DNA from: Bacillus sp. cl95
Lineage (GTDB): Bacteria; Bacillota; Bacilli; Bacillales; Cytobacillaceae
Direction: 5' to 3'
DNA: 64,000 nucleotides
Assembly (NCBI RefSeq): GCF_900115925.1
Contig: NZ_FOYF01000001.1
Location: 868,001-932,000, forward strand
Positions 17,414 to 25,948 of the stretch are shown piece after piece (the first letter of the stretch is position 1; every line of letters starts with the position of its first letter). Below the pieces are notes generated by a model that was not told the origin of the DNA, searched no databases, and saw only the letters and a list, made by a program, of their open reading frames with translations. A program made the position numbers and the translations under genes.

Positions 17414-17439
17414 ACCCTGTAAACCGAAATCATAAGATA
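17414..17439 (+). promoter_or_regulatory. Possible mother-cell sigma promoter of the yheC/D cluster
   Basis: CATAAGATA at 17431-17439 fits the sigma-K -10 pattern CATANNNTA; CACAC about 15 bases upstream could serve as the -35 AC element. A sigma-E reading is also possible. The spacing to the first ATG (about 70 bases) is reasonable. Confidence 0.35.
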
Positions 17440-17511
17440 CTTATATCCGCTTTTGCCTAATTTCCTACTTAAAAAATAAACAAAATGTTGAAACATAAAT
17501 GAGGAATGATG

Positions 17512-18894
17512 ATGACAAGTTCCGTTTCTTATATGAAGTTTGAACCTATTCAAACTTACAATGAAGATCCCTATTCGATGTATGTTTCCTCAGCTCTTCT
17601 AAAAAAATGGAAAATGGCTGATGAAAGCATCATTCCACTAACAATAGGGCGAACATGCATAAGTGTTAAAATGAAAACTTTTAGCATAGATACAAGTACA
17701 TTAAAAATCCCAACCGCTTTGTTTGAAAAATATTCTCTGCCTGTACAGAAATATGTTTTTGCCGTCCGTTTTGATGAAGTGTTACAAACATTGAAAGTTG
17801 GGCCTATTATTGGCATGCTTACTAATTATTATCATGACGAAAATGATGAACCTAATTTTCGGAGCATCCACTCATTCTGCGAAGAATTAGAAAAAGGTGT
17901 AAAGGAGTATGGAGGGTTCTTCTACGTTTTCGCCCATGCCGACTTTTCCGCTTCTTCAGTAAAAGGATTTTATTATGAAAATGAAAGATGGGTATCTAGC
18001 GAGCTGCCCCTTCCTGATGTTATCTATAATCGGATTCATTCTCGAAAACTCGAACAAGGATCTGAAATGCTAGCATTACGCGAGATGATTAATGACCTGG
18101 AAATCCCTTATTTTAACGAAAGATTTTTTTCAAAATGGGAAGTGTATAACTATTTAAGTCATGAAGATCATTTACTTCCTTATCTTCCCGATACTAAGCT
18201 TCTTACAAGAGAAAGCCTTATTGAGATGACAAATAAATATAGTACGGTCTTCATTAAACCCATTCACGGCAGCCAAGGGAGAAACATCTTAAAGATTACA
18301 AAAGATGAGAACTCTTATTGGGTAGATACATCTACAAACCATCATCTCAAAAGCGAAAGGAAGCTCTCCTTTAATGAACTGTTCCAACATTACCAAACCT
18401 TTTTCACAAAAAAATGGTGCATTGTACAGCAAGGGATTGACCTTATTGATTACTATTCGCGGCAAATCGATTTTCGCGTCCTCTGTCATCGCAATTCACA
18501 AAATCTTTGGAGTAAGACTTCTACAGTTGCACGGATATCTGCCAAGCAACAATTCGTCTCAAACATAGCTCAAGGTGGAGAAATCATGCGTCCTGTCCTT
18601 GCTCTTTCCCATTGTTTCAGCAAGCAGGAGGCCATGGCTCAAAGTGCTTTGTTGGCTGAACTCGCTATCGAAGCTTGTTCCATTTTAAGTCAACACACCT
18701 CTGGAATCCTTGGAGAGTTAGGCGTAGATATTGGAATTGATCACCATGGGAAGCTATGGATTATCGAAATCAATTCAAAACCATCGAAAAACTTTGAAGA
18801 CAAATCATTAAAAATTCGGCCTTCAGCAAAAGCAATTATCCGGTTTTGCACTTCCCTTGCTTTTGAAAAGTCCACTAAAAAGGAGGATTCGTAA
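17512..18894 (+). CDS. YheC/YheD-type ATP-grasp protein, first of four
   Basis: 460 residues. The N-terminal third (about 1-150) is the family-specific domain; FPDVIYNRI-type sequence (LPDVIYNRIHSR) precedes a C-terminal ATP-grasp domain with VFIKPIHGSQGRNI (nucleotide-binding lysine), QIDFRVLCHR and the metal-binding end GELGVDIGI...IIEINSKPSKN. These catalytic positions look intact. Bacillus YheC/YheD are called endospore coat-associated proteins; the ligation they perform is unknown. The ATG at 17512 has GAGG seven bases upstream; two ATGs just before it are too close. It ends two bases before the next gene. Confidence 0.85.
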   Translation: MTSSVSYMKFEPIQTYNEDPYSMYVSSALLKKWKMADESIIPLTIGRTCISVKMKTFSIDTSTLKIPTALFEKYSLPVQKYVFAVRFDEVLQTLKVGPIIGMLTNYYHDENDEPNFRSIHSFCEELEKGVKEYGGFFYVFAHADFSASSVKGFYYENERWVSSELPLPDVIYNRIHSRKLEQGSEMLALREMINDLEIPYFNERFFSKWEVYNYLSHEDHLLPYLPDTKLLTRESLIEMTNKYSTVFIKPIHGSQGRNILKITKDENSYWVDTSTNHHLKSERKLSFNELFQHYQTFFTKKWCIVQQGIDLIDYYSRQIDFRVLCHRNSQNLWSKTSTVARISAKQQFVSNIAQGGEIMRPVLALSHCFSKQEAMAQSALLAELAIEACSILSQHTSGILGELGVDIGIDHHGKLWIIEINSKPSKNFEDKSLKIRPSAKAIIRFCTSLAFEKSTKKEDS

Positions 18895-18896
18895 AC

Positions 18897-20000
18897 ATGT
18901 ACACTTTAGGTTTTATGTCACTTAATCATGAAAGCGAAGCAAGTTATTTTACAGAGGTAGCTAAACGCGCCGCATTGAGGGGAATCGTTTGCTATCGGTT
19001 TATTCCAACAAGTATTAATCCTCTTACACAACTAGTAAAAGGGAAAAAGTTTGAGCCCACAAGTCACGATTGGGTAGATTGTGAGTTTCCTCTCCCTTCG
19101 GTATTATATGATCGTTGTTTTTATGGAGACGATCCACATTCGAAGAAAGCGATACCCATTGTCACATGGCTTAAAAATAGAGACGATATCAGGTTCTTAG
19201 GATACGGTCTACCAAACAAGATAGAACTTTACAAAACTCTCGCAAATACAGAACTTGCCCCCTATCTACCTCCTTCCCAACAAGTCAACTCCTATCAAAC
19301 TGTATTTAACCGACTAGAAAACTGGAAGAAAATCATGCTTAAGCCCATTACAGGCTCTCAAGGATACGGAATCTATTACATCGAAAAAAAAGAGTTCTCT
19401 ATCATTGTTAAAACAGAGAAGAACGGAAAGGTGATAGAACGCACTTTTACAGATATCAAGAAAATGCAAGCATGGCTAGAGAAATTGCTTCAAAATCATC
19501 TTTATCTTGTTCAGCCTTATTTTGAATTACGTGATTCTTCTGATCTTCCTTTTGATATCCGAATTCTCTTACAGAAGAATGCAGAAGGAAAGTGGACTGA
19601 GCGAGGAAAGGGTATCCGTAAGGGGCAAAACGAAGGTATTCTGTCAAACTTGTGTGCAGGCGGCAAGACATTGGATTATAGAAGCTGGACTGAGTCAATA
19701 TCAAAAGAGCAAGCACGTTATATACACGGTGAACTTTCATATATTGTAAAGCTGCTTCCTACTTTATTGGAGAACGAGTTTCCATCTTTATTTGAAATGG
19801 GCGTCGACATTGGAGTTGCAAAGGATGGTGCCGTCTGGATTTTGGACATAAATTCAAAGCCTGGTCGAAAAGTAATTGTAGAGACTTGCCCAGAGATGAT
19901 AGATACTCTTTATCAAGCTCCTTTTCTTTATGGAAGTTTTGTTCACCAAAACGAAGTGAAGGGACTGAATTCACACCATGCGAAAACGTTACATCATTGA
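18897..20000 (+). CDS. yheC: ATP-grasp protein YheC
   Basis: 367 residues, close to the 363 of B. subtilis YheC. It has a shorter N-terminal region (about 1-95) than its three neighbours, then FPLPSVLYDRC and the ATP-grasp domain: IMLKPITGSQGYGIYYI, LPFDIRILLQ and FEMGVDIGV...ILDINSKPGRK. An AAAGGAGG inside the end of the preceding gene supports the ATG. It overlaps yheD by 23 bases. It is expected to act in spore coat or outer-layer formation; acceptor and donor are unknown. Confidence 0.87.
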   Translation: MYTLGFMSLNHESEASYFTEVAKRAALRGIVCYRFIPTSINPLTQLVKGKKFEPTSHDWVDCEFPLPSVLYDRCFYGDDPHSKKAIPIVTWLKNRDDIRFLGYGLPNKIELYKTLANTELAPYLPPSQQVNSYQTVFNRLENWKKIMLKPITGSQGYGIYYIEKKEFSIIVKTEKNGKVIERTFTDIKKMQAWLEKLLQNHLYLVQPYFELRDSSDLPFDIRILLQKNAEGKWTERGKGIRKGQNEGILSNLCAGGKTLDYRSWTESISKEQARYIHGELSYIVKLLPTLLENEFPSLFEMGVDIGVAKDGAVWILDINSKPGRKVIVETCPEMIDTLYQAPFLYGSFVHQNEVKGLNSHHAKTLHH

Positions 20001-21342
20001 AACGGACATAAGGAATGAATCCACTGTGTTTTGTCCAACTGCCCTCATAAAAGACCATTCATTGAACCGAATTGCCTTCGGCTCTCTTTCCGTGGAAGCT
20101 CAATTCAAGCCTTCCGAACAAAGTGTGGATAAGATAGTTATGAGCAAAAATGTAGCAGATTCTATTACCTTTCTTCACTCAGATGTACCATTGCATGCAT
20201 TTGTGCAAGATCAGACTTTACATTTGGGTCCATTAATTGGTATTTTCACTGCGGGTTTCACACCTTTCCCTTTAAGACCGATGGGCGAAAGATCTATCTT
20301 TTTCGCAAAACTGTTATCGGTTCAAAAATCTGTAGGTGCGCTTCCTTTCATCTTTGGGGAACAGCACATCGACTGGGAAAGGGGAATGATAAAAGGTTTC
20401 TTTTTTCGCAAAGAAGGATGGGTCATCAACGAAGTTCCCTTTCCAAATGTTATATACGACCGGCTGCCAAATAGAAAAACTGAAAACCGTCCGCATTTAA
20501 AAAAGATCAAGGACAAATTACAGCACGACTACCTTATTCCTTGGTATAATCCTGGTTTCTTTAACAAATTGGATGTTCACGAACGGTTGCTCGATAATCC
20601 TCTTGCAGTTGAGTTTTTGCCCGAGACTCATACTTTTTCATCTTTTTCACAAATTGAAAAAATGCTTTCAGATTACGGGCATATTTATATAAAGCCCTTT
20701 AACGGAAGTCTGGGTAATAGCGTTCACCAAATTATTTATGATAAGCAAGAAAACATGTATTATTGTCGATATTGCGATTCACAGCATATGAATCGGCTCC
20801 TGAAGTTTTCTACTTTGGAGGCTCTTTTCAAGTATGTGTTTCGTGGAAAAAGCATGAAAAAAATGCTTATTCAACAAGGAATCCACTTACTCAGACATCA
20901 ACAACGTACTCTCGATTTCCGTGTGCATACCAATAAAGACGCCCATGGTAAATGGCATGTTACAGCCATAGCAGCAAAGATCGCCGGAGTCGGCAGTGCC
21001 ACAACCCATATTCATAACGGCGGAGTCATAAAAACCCTGGAAGAAATTTTCCCTTCAAAAGAATGTTCCCTGTACAAAGAAAAATTGACACATGCAAGCT
21101 TGGTTCTTAGCGAAGCAATAGAACGGGACATGGAAGGAATAATCGGAGAAATAGGATTCGACCTTGGTATTGATCGCAATGGACGTGTTTGGTTATTTGA
21201 AGCAAACTCCAAACCGGGAAGGTCTATTTTTACCCATCCACAGCTAAAGGATTTTGATTTATTAACAAGAAAGCTCTCTATCGCGTTCGCTGTTTTCCTT
21301 ACTGAACAATCAATCATCAATCCGGAGATGCTCTTCAAATGA
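19978..21342 (+). CDS. yheD: ATP-grasp protein YheD
   Basis: 454 residues, one more than B. subtilis YheD. An N-terminal family domain (about 1-170, HLGPLIGIFTAG) is followed by FPNVIYDRLPNRKTE and the ATP-grasp domain: IYIKPFNGSLGNSVH, TLDFRVHTNKD and GEIGFDLGI...FEANSKPGRS. The start overlaps yheC by 23 bases and its end overlaps the next gene by four bases (ATGA), so translation of the three is likely coupled. Function as for yheC: a presumed carboxylate-amine ligase of the spore surface, inferred from fold only. Confidence 0.87.
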   Translation: MRKRYIIETDIRNESTVFCPTALIKDHSLNRIAFGSLSVEAQFKPSEQSVDKIVMSKNVADSITFLHSDVPLHAFVQDQTLHLGPLIGIFTAGFTPFPLRPMGERSIFFAKLLSVQKSVGALPFIFGEQHIDWERGMIKGFFFRKEGWVINEVPFPNVIYDRLPNRKTENRPHLKKIKDKLQHDYLIPWYNPGFFNKLDVHERLLDNPLAVEFLPETHTFSSFSQIEKMLSDYGHIYIKPFNGSLGNSVHQIIYDKQENMYYCRYCDSQHMNRLLKFSTLEALFKYVFRGKSMKKMLIQQGIHLLRHQQRTLDFRVHTNKDAHGKWHVTAIAAKIAGVGSATTHIHNGGVIKTLEEIFPSKECSLYKEKLTHASLVLSEAIERDMEGIIGEIGFDLGIDRNGRVWLFEANSKPGRSIFTHPQLKDFDLLTRKLSIAFAVFLTEQSIINPEMLFK

Positions 21343-22547
21343 GTCTGTTTTGGGATCGAAAGGAACAAACATGGGTTCACAATTATAGTGAAGAATCCTT
21401 TACATTTGGAATCGAAAAACTCCCAGTATCTTTTAGAAACATTCAAGCCTCGAGTCGCTACATTCCATTCCAATTGTCCTCTCAAAATAATCATCTAGGA
21501 CCACTGGTCGGCATCCTATGTTCTAAAAAGAATGGGCAAGAAGTGATTGGAAACGGATTTTTGTTCAGGAAGTTGCAAAAGCACCTTCTAAATAACGGCT
21601 CCCTTAGTTTTATTTTCACCCCAGATGATATCCATGAAAATTTAATTGAAGGAAACCTATATCTTCCACAGAATGACACTTGGATAAAGGTTAAGACGCC
21701 TTTTCCAGATGTCATATATAACCGTATTTCTTTACGAAAAACAGAAAAGGACATCTTTAATAACCTCATGATGAATACGTTCGCCGATAAAGGCATTCCA
21801 TTTTTCAACCCATGTTTTATTGATAAATATGATTTGACCACGATATTCCAAGAAGATCCTCAACTTCGACCATTTTTACCAGCAACAATCCCTTTAGAGG
21901 AACGCATGATACTAGCAGACTTCCTTGAGGAGCATCGGACAATTTATTTAAAGCCTTGCCTTTCTTCAAAAGGAAAGGGGATATACAGACTTCATTTGGC
22001 TTCAGACAAACAAATTCAAGTGTATAGCATAGACAACTCCTACATTTTTCAAAATTACGATTCATTTTGGGAATGGTGGAAAACTTCAACACAAGCTACG
22101 AAAACATACATTGTACAAAAAGCAATTAAGTTTGCAACCTTTGAAGGAAATCGTTTTGATTTTCGGGTATTATGCCATTTCGATGAGGGAATTTACAAAG
22201 TTACGGGTGTAGGAATTAGAATATCGAAATCTCAAAATGTAACGACACACCTTCCAAATGGAGGTACCTATATCTCTTACCAACTATTGCAAACAAAAGA
22301 GCATGATCAGTTCATAAATACGATTACTCCTCTCATAGGGAAGGCCTTAACTAATAGATATGGTTTTTTTGGCGAGTTCTCGATTGACGCAGGAATTAGC
22401 ACAAGTGGAGACTACTACGTCTATGAGGTGAATTCAAAACCAATGAGTTTTGAGGAAGAACATATCGAAGAAAATAAGTTGATAAAGCTCTGCAAACTTT
22501 TTTATTACTGTAGTCATTTGAATGGGCAGCAAAATGAACCTTTATAA
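21339..22547 (+). CDS. YheC/YheD-type ATP-grasp protein, fourth of four
   Basis: 402 residues with the same plan: N-terminal domain with NHLGPLVGILCSKK, then TPFPDVIYNRISLRKTEKD and an ATP-grasp domain with IYLKPCLSSKGKGI, RFDFRVLCHFD and FSIDAGI...YEVNSKPMSFEE. The lysine loop differs from its neighbours (CLSSKG in place of HGSQG/NGSLG), so specificity may differ. It begins with ATGA overlap on yheD. B. subtilis has only yheC and yheD here as I recall, so the two outer genes look like lineage-specific duplications. Confidence 0.83.
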   Translation: MSLFWDRKEQTWVHNYSEESFTFGIEKLPVSFRNIQASSRYIPFQLSSQNNHLGPLVGILCSKKNGQEVIGNGFLFRKLQKHLLNNGSLSFIFTPDDIHENLIEGNLYLPQNDTWIKVKTPFPDVIYNRISLRKTEKDIFNNLMMNTFADKGIPFFNPCFIDKYDLTTIFQEDPQLRPFLPATIPLEERMILADFLEEHRTIYLKPCLSSKGKGIYRLHLASDKQIQVYSIDNSYIFQNYDSFWEWWKTSTQATKTYIVQKAIKFATFEGNRFDFRVLCHFDEGIYKVTGVGIRISKSQNVTTHLPNGGTYISYQLLQTKEHDQFINTITPLIGKALTNRYGFFGEFSIDAGISTSGDYYVYEVNSKPMSFEEEHIEENKLIKLCKLFYYCSHLNGQQNEPL

Positions 22548-22612
22548 AAACTGTATGAAATGACTGTTTTCCTGAAAAAATAAACTGAACTTCATGGAAA
22601 GGAGTCATCATA

Positions 22613-22804
22613 ATGAAAGAGAAAAAACAATCATCACAAAAAGAGTCTTGTTATGAAGGCAGAGACCTAGCTTATATGGATATTGACCGTATGATCAATG
22701 AAGGTATGTCCGGAGGCACTGTCCATATGCGTCATGATAGTGTCAATATTGAAGAAGCAAGAGATTTGTATGAAGAAGAGCCTCCTTATCAAAGTGAAAG
22801 TTAA
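22613..22804 (+). CDS. Small acidic protein after the yheC/D cluster
   Basis: 63 residues with no membrane helix or signal peptide. A basic Lys/Gln/Ser start is followed by YMDIDRMINEGMSGGTV and an acidic, Glu-rich end (DLYEEEPPYQSES). AAGGAG lies eight bases before the ATG. I recognise no function. It follows four ATP-grasp ligases by 65 bases in the same direction, so it may be co-transcribed; its acidic, exposed C terminus makes it a conceivable acceptor of peptide-type modification, but that is speculation. Confidence 0.7.
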   Translation: MKEKKQSSQKESCYEGRDLAYMDIDRMINEGMSGGTVHMRHDSVNIEEARDLYEEEPPYQSES

Positions 22805-22822
22805 AAAACGTACCCCTATAAA

Positions 22823-22852
22823 AAGACACCTCATCATAAGATGTAGGTGTCT
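22823..22852 (-). terminator. Terminator of the cstR-like gene
   Basis: Stem AGACACCT.CATC / GATG.AGGTGTCT, followed on the minus strand by TTTTTAT. It overlaps the stop codon by two bases. Confidence 0.75.
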
Positions 22853-23111
22853 ATCTGCTTTTCACTATCATATTAACAGCTTCTTGGATAGCGTCCTCTG
22901 CCGTTTTGCCTTCGTCATTAGCTTCCCGAATACAAGCCTCCAGGTTTTTCGCTACCATATATCCAATGGAGCGGTCGACAGCCGATCTTACAGCTGAAAG
23001 CTGAGTCACAACATCTTTACAATGCTGGCCTTCTTCCATCATTCTGATAACACCACGTACTTGCCCTTCCAGACGTTTCAAACGATTCTTCATTTCTTTG
23101 GAGTATTCCAC
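22851..23111 (-). CDS. cstR: CsoR-family repressor, CstR-like persulfide sensor
   Basis: 86 residues of the DUF156/CsoR family of all-helical dimeric repressors. Of the copper-binding set of CsoR (Cys-His-Cys), the two cysteines are present (GQHCKDV and LEACIRE), but the residue four before the second cysteine is Asn (KNLEAC) rather than His. That pattern, and stretches such as MMEEGQHCKDVVTQLSA, resemble CstR, which senses reactive sulfur species through a cysteine pair. The start is GTG with AAAGAGGTG upstream. No sulfur-metabolism genes are adjacent, so its targets probably lie elsewhere. Confidence 0.78.
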   Translation of the reverse strand: MEYSKEMKNRLKRLEGQVRGVIRMMEEGQHCKDVVTQLSAVRSAVDRSIGYMVAKNLEACIREANDEGKTAEDAIQEAVNMIVKSR

Positions 23112-23283
23112 GATAAACACCTCTTTCTCATTACGGTACCCCCTGCTGTATCTAATTATATCCTTATTCCAATTTTTTTTCACGATTGAACAAAAAAAAC
23201 TGCATCATTTGACACACATTCTTTTCCTATGATAGACCTGATATAATGAATTTCAATAATTACTAATAATCGAGGACCTAAAC

Positions 23284-24189
23284 ATGAATCATATTCAATT
23301 ATTATATCCCGAAGCAATTATATCCAAAGAATTTCCAACAGATAACTTTTCAAATTACCACTACTTCAGAAATCATCAAGATCAATCATGGCTCCTCATT
23401 CCCAAGAATGGCATTGGCGAAAAAGAATTAAAGCTTCTCAGCCTCCTATATGAACATGTAGAAAAATCAGCAATCTCCACTATGAATATCCATACTAAAG
23501 AGTGGTACGACTTTTTATATAACGAAGGTCCATTTCCCATTCAACAATCACAAAAAGAAATGAGATTCATTCATTTTTTCATTGAGAATCAACAACTTGA
23601 ACGTGAAGAGTTGGAATCTGCAATCAAGGGCTTCTTACCTGAACAAGCTATCATTATATGGGAATTTGATAATAGAGGAATCATCATTGAAGAAAATTCA
23701 GCTGTTTCATTGTCGGAAAAAGAATACCAGATGATGTCTGAAACGTTCGAGGCTGACTTTTTCGCAAAGACCTTTTTTTTCATCGGAAAATTTCATGAGC
23801 TAGCGTTTAAAACTCCATCTCTTATTAAGCAGGATAAGGAATTTTTTGATTTTTCTCTTTCTTTTTTGAAAAATGAAAGAATGTTATCTTTCGAAAAGGT
23901 TTTCCCGTCCTACCTTGCACACCATTTAAGGGAAGATATAAAAGGAAAAATGGACAATGAACTTTTGAAAATATTTAAAGATGACCCCGAGATGCACATT
24001 ACGATAAAAACTTTTCTTGAAAATAACCTAAATGCAAGTATGACGGCAAAACACTTGTACATACACCGAAATACTTTGCAATATCGTCTTGACAAATTCA
24101 CTGAAAAAACAGGCATACATTTGAAAGACTTTCATAGTGCTTTTACGGTTTTCATTGCTTCCTTAATTTCAAACAGCGAAATTAAGTGA
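23284..24189 (+). CDS. PucR-type transcriptional regulator (YxkF-like)
   Basis: 301 residues. The C-terminal 65 residues form the PucR helix-turn-helix domain (NLNASMTAKHLYIHRNTLQYRL), whose factor-for-inversion-like recognition helix is typical. The N-terminal region has no enzyme motif or membrane segment and presumably senses a ligand. It lies 99 bases before msmX in the same direction. In B. subtilis the msmX neighbour yxkF is of the same type, so it may be a regulator of the shared sugar-transport ATPase; that role is inference. Confidence 0.8.
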   Translation: MNHIQLLYPEAIISKEFPTDNFSNYHYFRNHQDQSWLLIPKNGIGEKELKLLSLLYEHVEKSAISTMNIHTKEWYDFLYNEGPFPIQQSQKEMRFIHFFIENQQLEREELESAIKGFLPEQAIIIWEFDNRGIIIEENSAVSLSEKEYQMMSETFEADFFAKTFFFIGKFHELAFKTPSLIKQDKEFFDFSLSFLKNERMLSFEKVFPSYLAHHLREDIKGKMDNELLKIFKDDPEMHITIKTFLENNLNASMTAKHLYIHRNTLQYRLDKFTEKTGIHLKDFHSAFTVFIASLISNSEIK

Positions 24190-24288
24190 ACAACTTGCCC
24201 AAAAAAGTTTGTGCACATTGTCCATTTTGCATTTTGTGATTATTAGGTAGAATCTTCTTAACAACATATTCTCTAGGAGGCTATACTA

Positions 24289-25401
24289 ATGGCTGAATTG
24301 AAACTCGATCACATTTATAAAATTTATGATAATAAAGTTACTGCTGTAACCGATTTCAATCTACACATTCAAGATAAAGAATTCATCGTATTTGTTGGAC
24401 CATCAGGTTGTGGAAAATCAACTACACTTCGTATGATTGCTGGTTTAGAAGAGATCTCTAAGGGCGACTTCTTCATCGATGGCAAAAGGGTAAATGATGT
24501 TGCTCCTAAAGATCGTGATATCGCAATGGTATTCCAAAACTACGCTCTATACCCTCACATGAGTGTATATGACAACATGGCTTTTGGCCTTAAACTTCGT
24601 AAGTTCCCTAAAGATGAAATCGATCGTCGTGTGAAGGAAGCTTCTAAGATTCTTGGCTTGGATCCGTATTTAGATCGTAAACCTAAGGCATTATCAGGCG
24701 GTCAACGTCAGCGTGTTGCACTTGGCCGTGCAATTGTCCGTGATGCAAAGGTATTCTTAATGGATGAACCACTTTCAAACCTTGATGCAAAACTTCGTGT
24801 AGCAATGCGTGCAGAAATTGCCAAGCTTCACCGTCGCTTACAAACAACGACTATTTATGTAACGCATGACCAAACAGAAGCTATGACAATGGCTACTCGC
24901 CTTGTTGTTATGAAAGACGGACTCATTCAACAAGTTGGAGCTCCTAAAGAAGTTTACGAAAAGCCTGAAAATGTATTTGTTGGCGGCTTTATTGGCTCTC
25001 CAGCTATGAACTTCTTTAACGGAAAGCTAGAAGATGGAAAGTTCATCGTTGGTGATGCATCCATAGCAGTTCCAGAAGGAAAAATGAAAGTACTTCGTGA
25101 ACAAGGTTATGTTGGCAAGCCAATTATTCTTGGTGTACGTCCAGAAGACATTCATGATGAGCCAGTTTTCATCGAAGCTTCTCCAGGAACAAAAATCAAT
25201 GCACAAATCGATGTTTCTGAATTAACTGGTGCTGAAACTATGATTTATTCTAGCGTAGGCGGACAAGATTTCGTTGCTCGCGTTGACTCTCGTACAGATA
25301 TCGTTCCTGGTCAAAACCTGGAACTTGCATTTGATATGAATAAAGCTCACTTCTTTGATGCTGAAACAGAATCACGCATTCGACCATCGAACGAAAAATA
25401 A
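24289..25401 (+). CDS. msmX: Multi-sugar ABC transporter ATPase MsmX
   Basis: 370 residues of the UgpC/MalK type. It has Walker A GPSGCGKST (near residues 37-45), Q-loop VFQNYALYPHM, signature LSGGQRQRV, Walker B VFLMDEPLSNLD and His in YVTHDQTEAMT, then a C-terminal TOBE/regulatory domain (about 240-365). In Bacillus a single MsmX energises several oligosaccharide importers (maltodextrin, arabino-oligosaccharide and others). There are no permease or binding-protein genes nearby, consistent with a shared ATPase. AGGAGG-like site precedes the ATG; a strong terminator follows. Confidence 0.93.
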   Translation: MAELKLDHIYKIYDNKVTAVTDFNLHIQDKEFIVFVGPSGCGKSTTLRMIAGLEEISKGDFFIDGKRVNDVAPKDRDIAMVFQNYALYPHMSVYDNMAFGLKLRKFPKDEIDRRVKEASKILGLDPYLDRKPKALSGGQRQRVALGRAIVRDAKVFLMDEPLSNLDAKLRVAMRAEIAKLHRRLQTTTIYVTHDQTEAMTMATRLVVMKDGLIQQVGAPKEVYEKPENVFVGGFIGSPAMNFFNGKLEDGKFIVGDASIAVPEGKMKVLREQGYVGKPIILGVRPEDIHDEPVFIEASPGTKINAQIDVSELTGAETMIYSSVGGQDFVARVDSRTDIVPGQNLELAFDMNKAHFFDAETESRIRPSNEK

Positions 25402-25413
25402 TAACATGAAAAC

Positions 25414-25447
25414 AATGAACCCCGCCTTAACATAAGGCGGGGTTCAT
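25414..25447. terminator. Bidirectional terminator after msmX
   Basis: A perfect 16-bp stem AATGAACCCCGCCTTA / TAAGGCGGGGTTCATT with loop ACA. T-rich sequence follows on the plus strand and the converging gene ends at its edge. Confidence 0.88.
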
Positions 25448-25690
25448 TTATTCTGTAATAAAGACGATTTGATCTTGATTACATTTCATACAGGAATACA
25501 AATGGGGACATTTATGCTGTGCATTTGTATCTGGATAACCATCCTCCAGTTTCAACTGATCTATTTCCATATAAGCACTATAATCATCATAATAGTCCAT
25601 GATTCTACCACAATCATTCATTTTACTTTTGCATTTATCACACGCTATCTTCAGTTCTTGCAATCCGTTGCAAATAGGACAGATATTCAT
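25448..25690 (-). CDS. Small cysteine-rich (zinc-ribbon-like) protein
   Basis: 80 residues. Cysteine pairs MNICPICNG (4 and 7), CDKCKSK and, near the end, CPHLYSCMKC suggest zinc binding; between them lies an acidic YYDDYSAYMEIDQ region. No membrane segment. The ATG at 25690 has AAAGGAG eight bases upstream; the longer open frame to 25762 is not needed. It is convergent with msmX and divergent from the SASP gene. I recognise a Bacillus hypothetical family in outline only. Confidence 0.7.
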   Translation of the reverse strand: MNICPICNGLQELKIACDKCKSKMNDCGRIMDYYDDYSAYMEIDQLKLEDGYPDTNAQHKCPHLYSCMKCNQDQIVFITE

Positions 25691-25790
25691 CTTACCGTCT
25701 CCTTTTGACGATTCTTCTCCTCTATTGTTTGTAAAAAGAAACACCCTATGTACAACTTTCAAAAAGGAATAAATTGGTTGTAAATAAATC

Positions 25791-25820
25791 TGAATAAGTC
25801 CTTAAAAATCATCCATAATA
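25791..25820 (+). promoter_or_regulatory. Sigma-G promoter of the SASP gene
   Basis: TGAATA (25791-25796), 17 bases, then CATAATA (25814-25820): both elements equal the forespore sigma-G consensus as I know it. Transcription would start near 25827, giving a 5' UTR of about 120 bases, longer than usual for SASP genes. Confidence 0.85.
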
Positions 25821-25851
25821 GTTAGTACAAACAGCAAATCACTTCTACCGA

Positions 25852-25914
25852 TGGGTTAAACCAAAAGGTTGCAGGATAACTTGCACGCCGGTGTAATTCC
25901 GGCTAACCCAACCA
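25852..25914 (+). ncRNA. tRNA-like cloverleaf in the SASP 5' UTR
   Basis: Folding by hand gives four stems with almost no unpaired bases between them. A closing stem TGGGTTA / TAACCCA (7 bp) encloses AACC-AAAA-GGTT, then GCAGG-ATAA-CTTGC (one G-U), two bases, and GCCGG-TGTAATT-CCGGC with a seven-base loop. The closing stem is followed by A and then CCA. The order 7-4-5-5 base pairs and the ACCA end copy tRNA, but connector bases 8, 9 and 26 are missing, two loops have only four bases, there is no usable anticodon loop and the T loop lacks TTC. So it is not a normal tRNA gene: a degenerate tRNA, a mimic or a regulatory RNA. Confidence 0.6.
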
Positions 25915-25948
25915 TTAAAACTAAAAATTATTGAGGAGATGAATCACA

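Noticed and set aside
25852-25914. Ordinary tRNA gene
   Set aside because: No anticodon loop of seven bases, connector bases missing and no TTC in the T-type loop; called tRNA-like instead.
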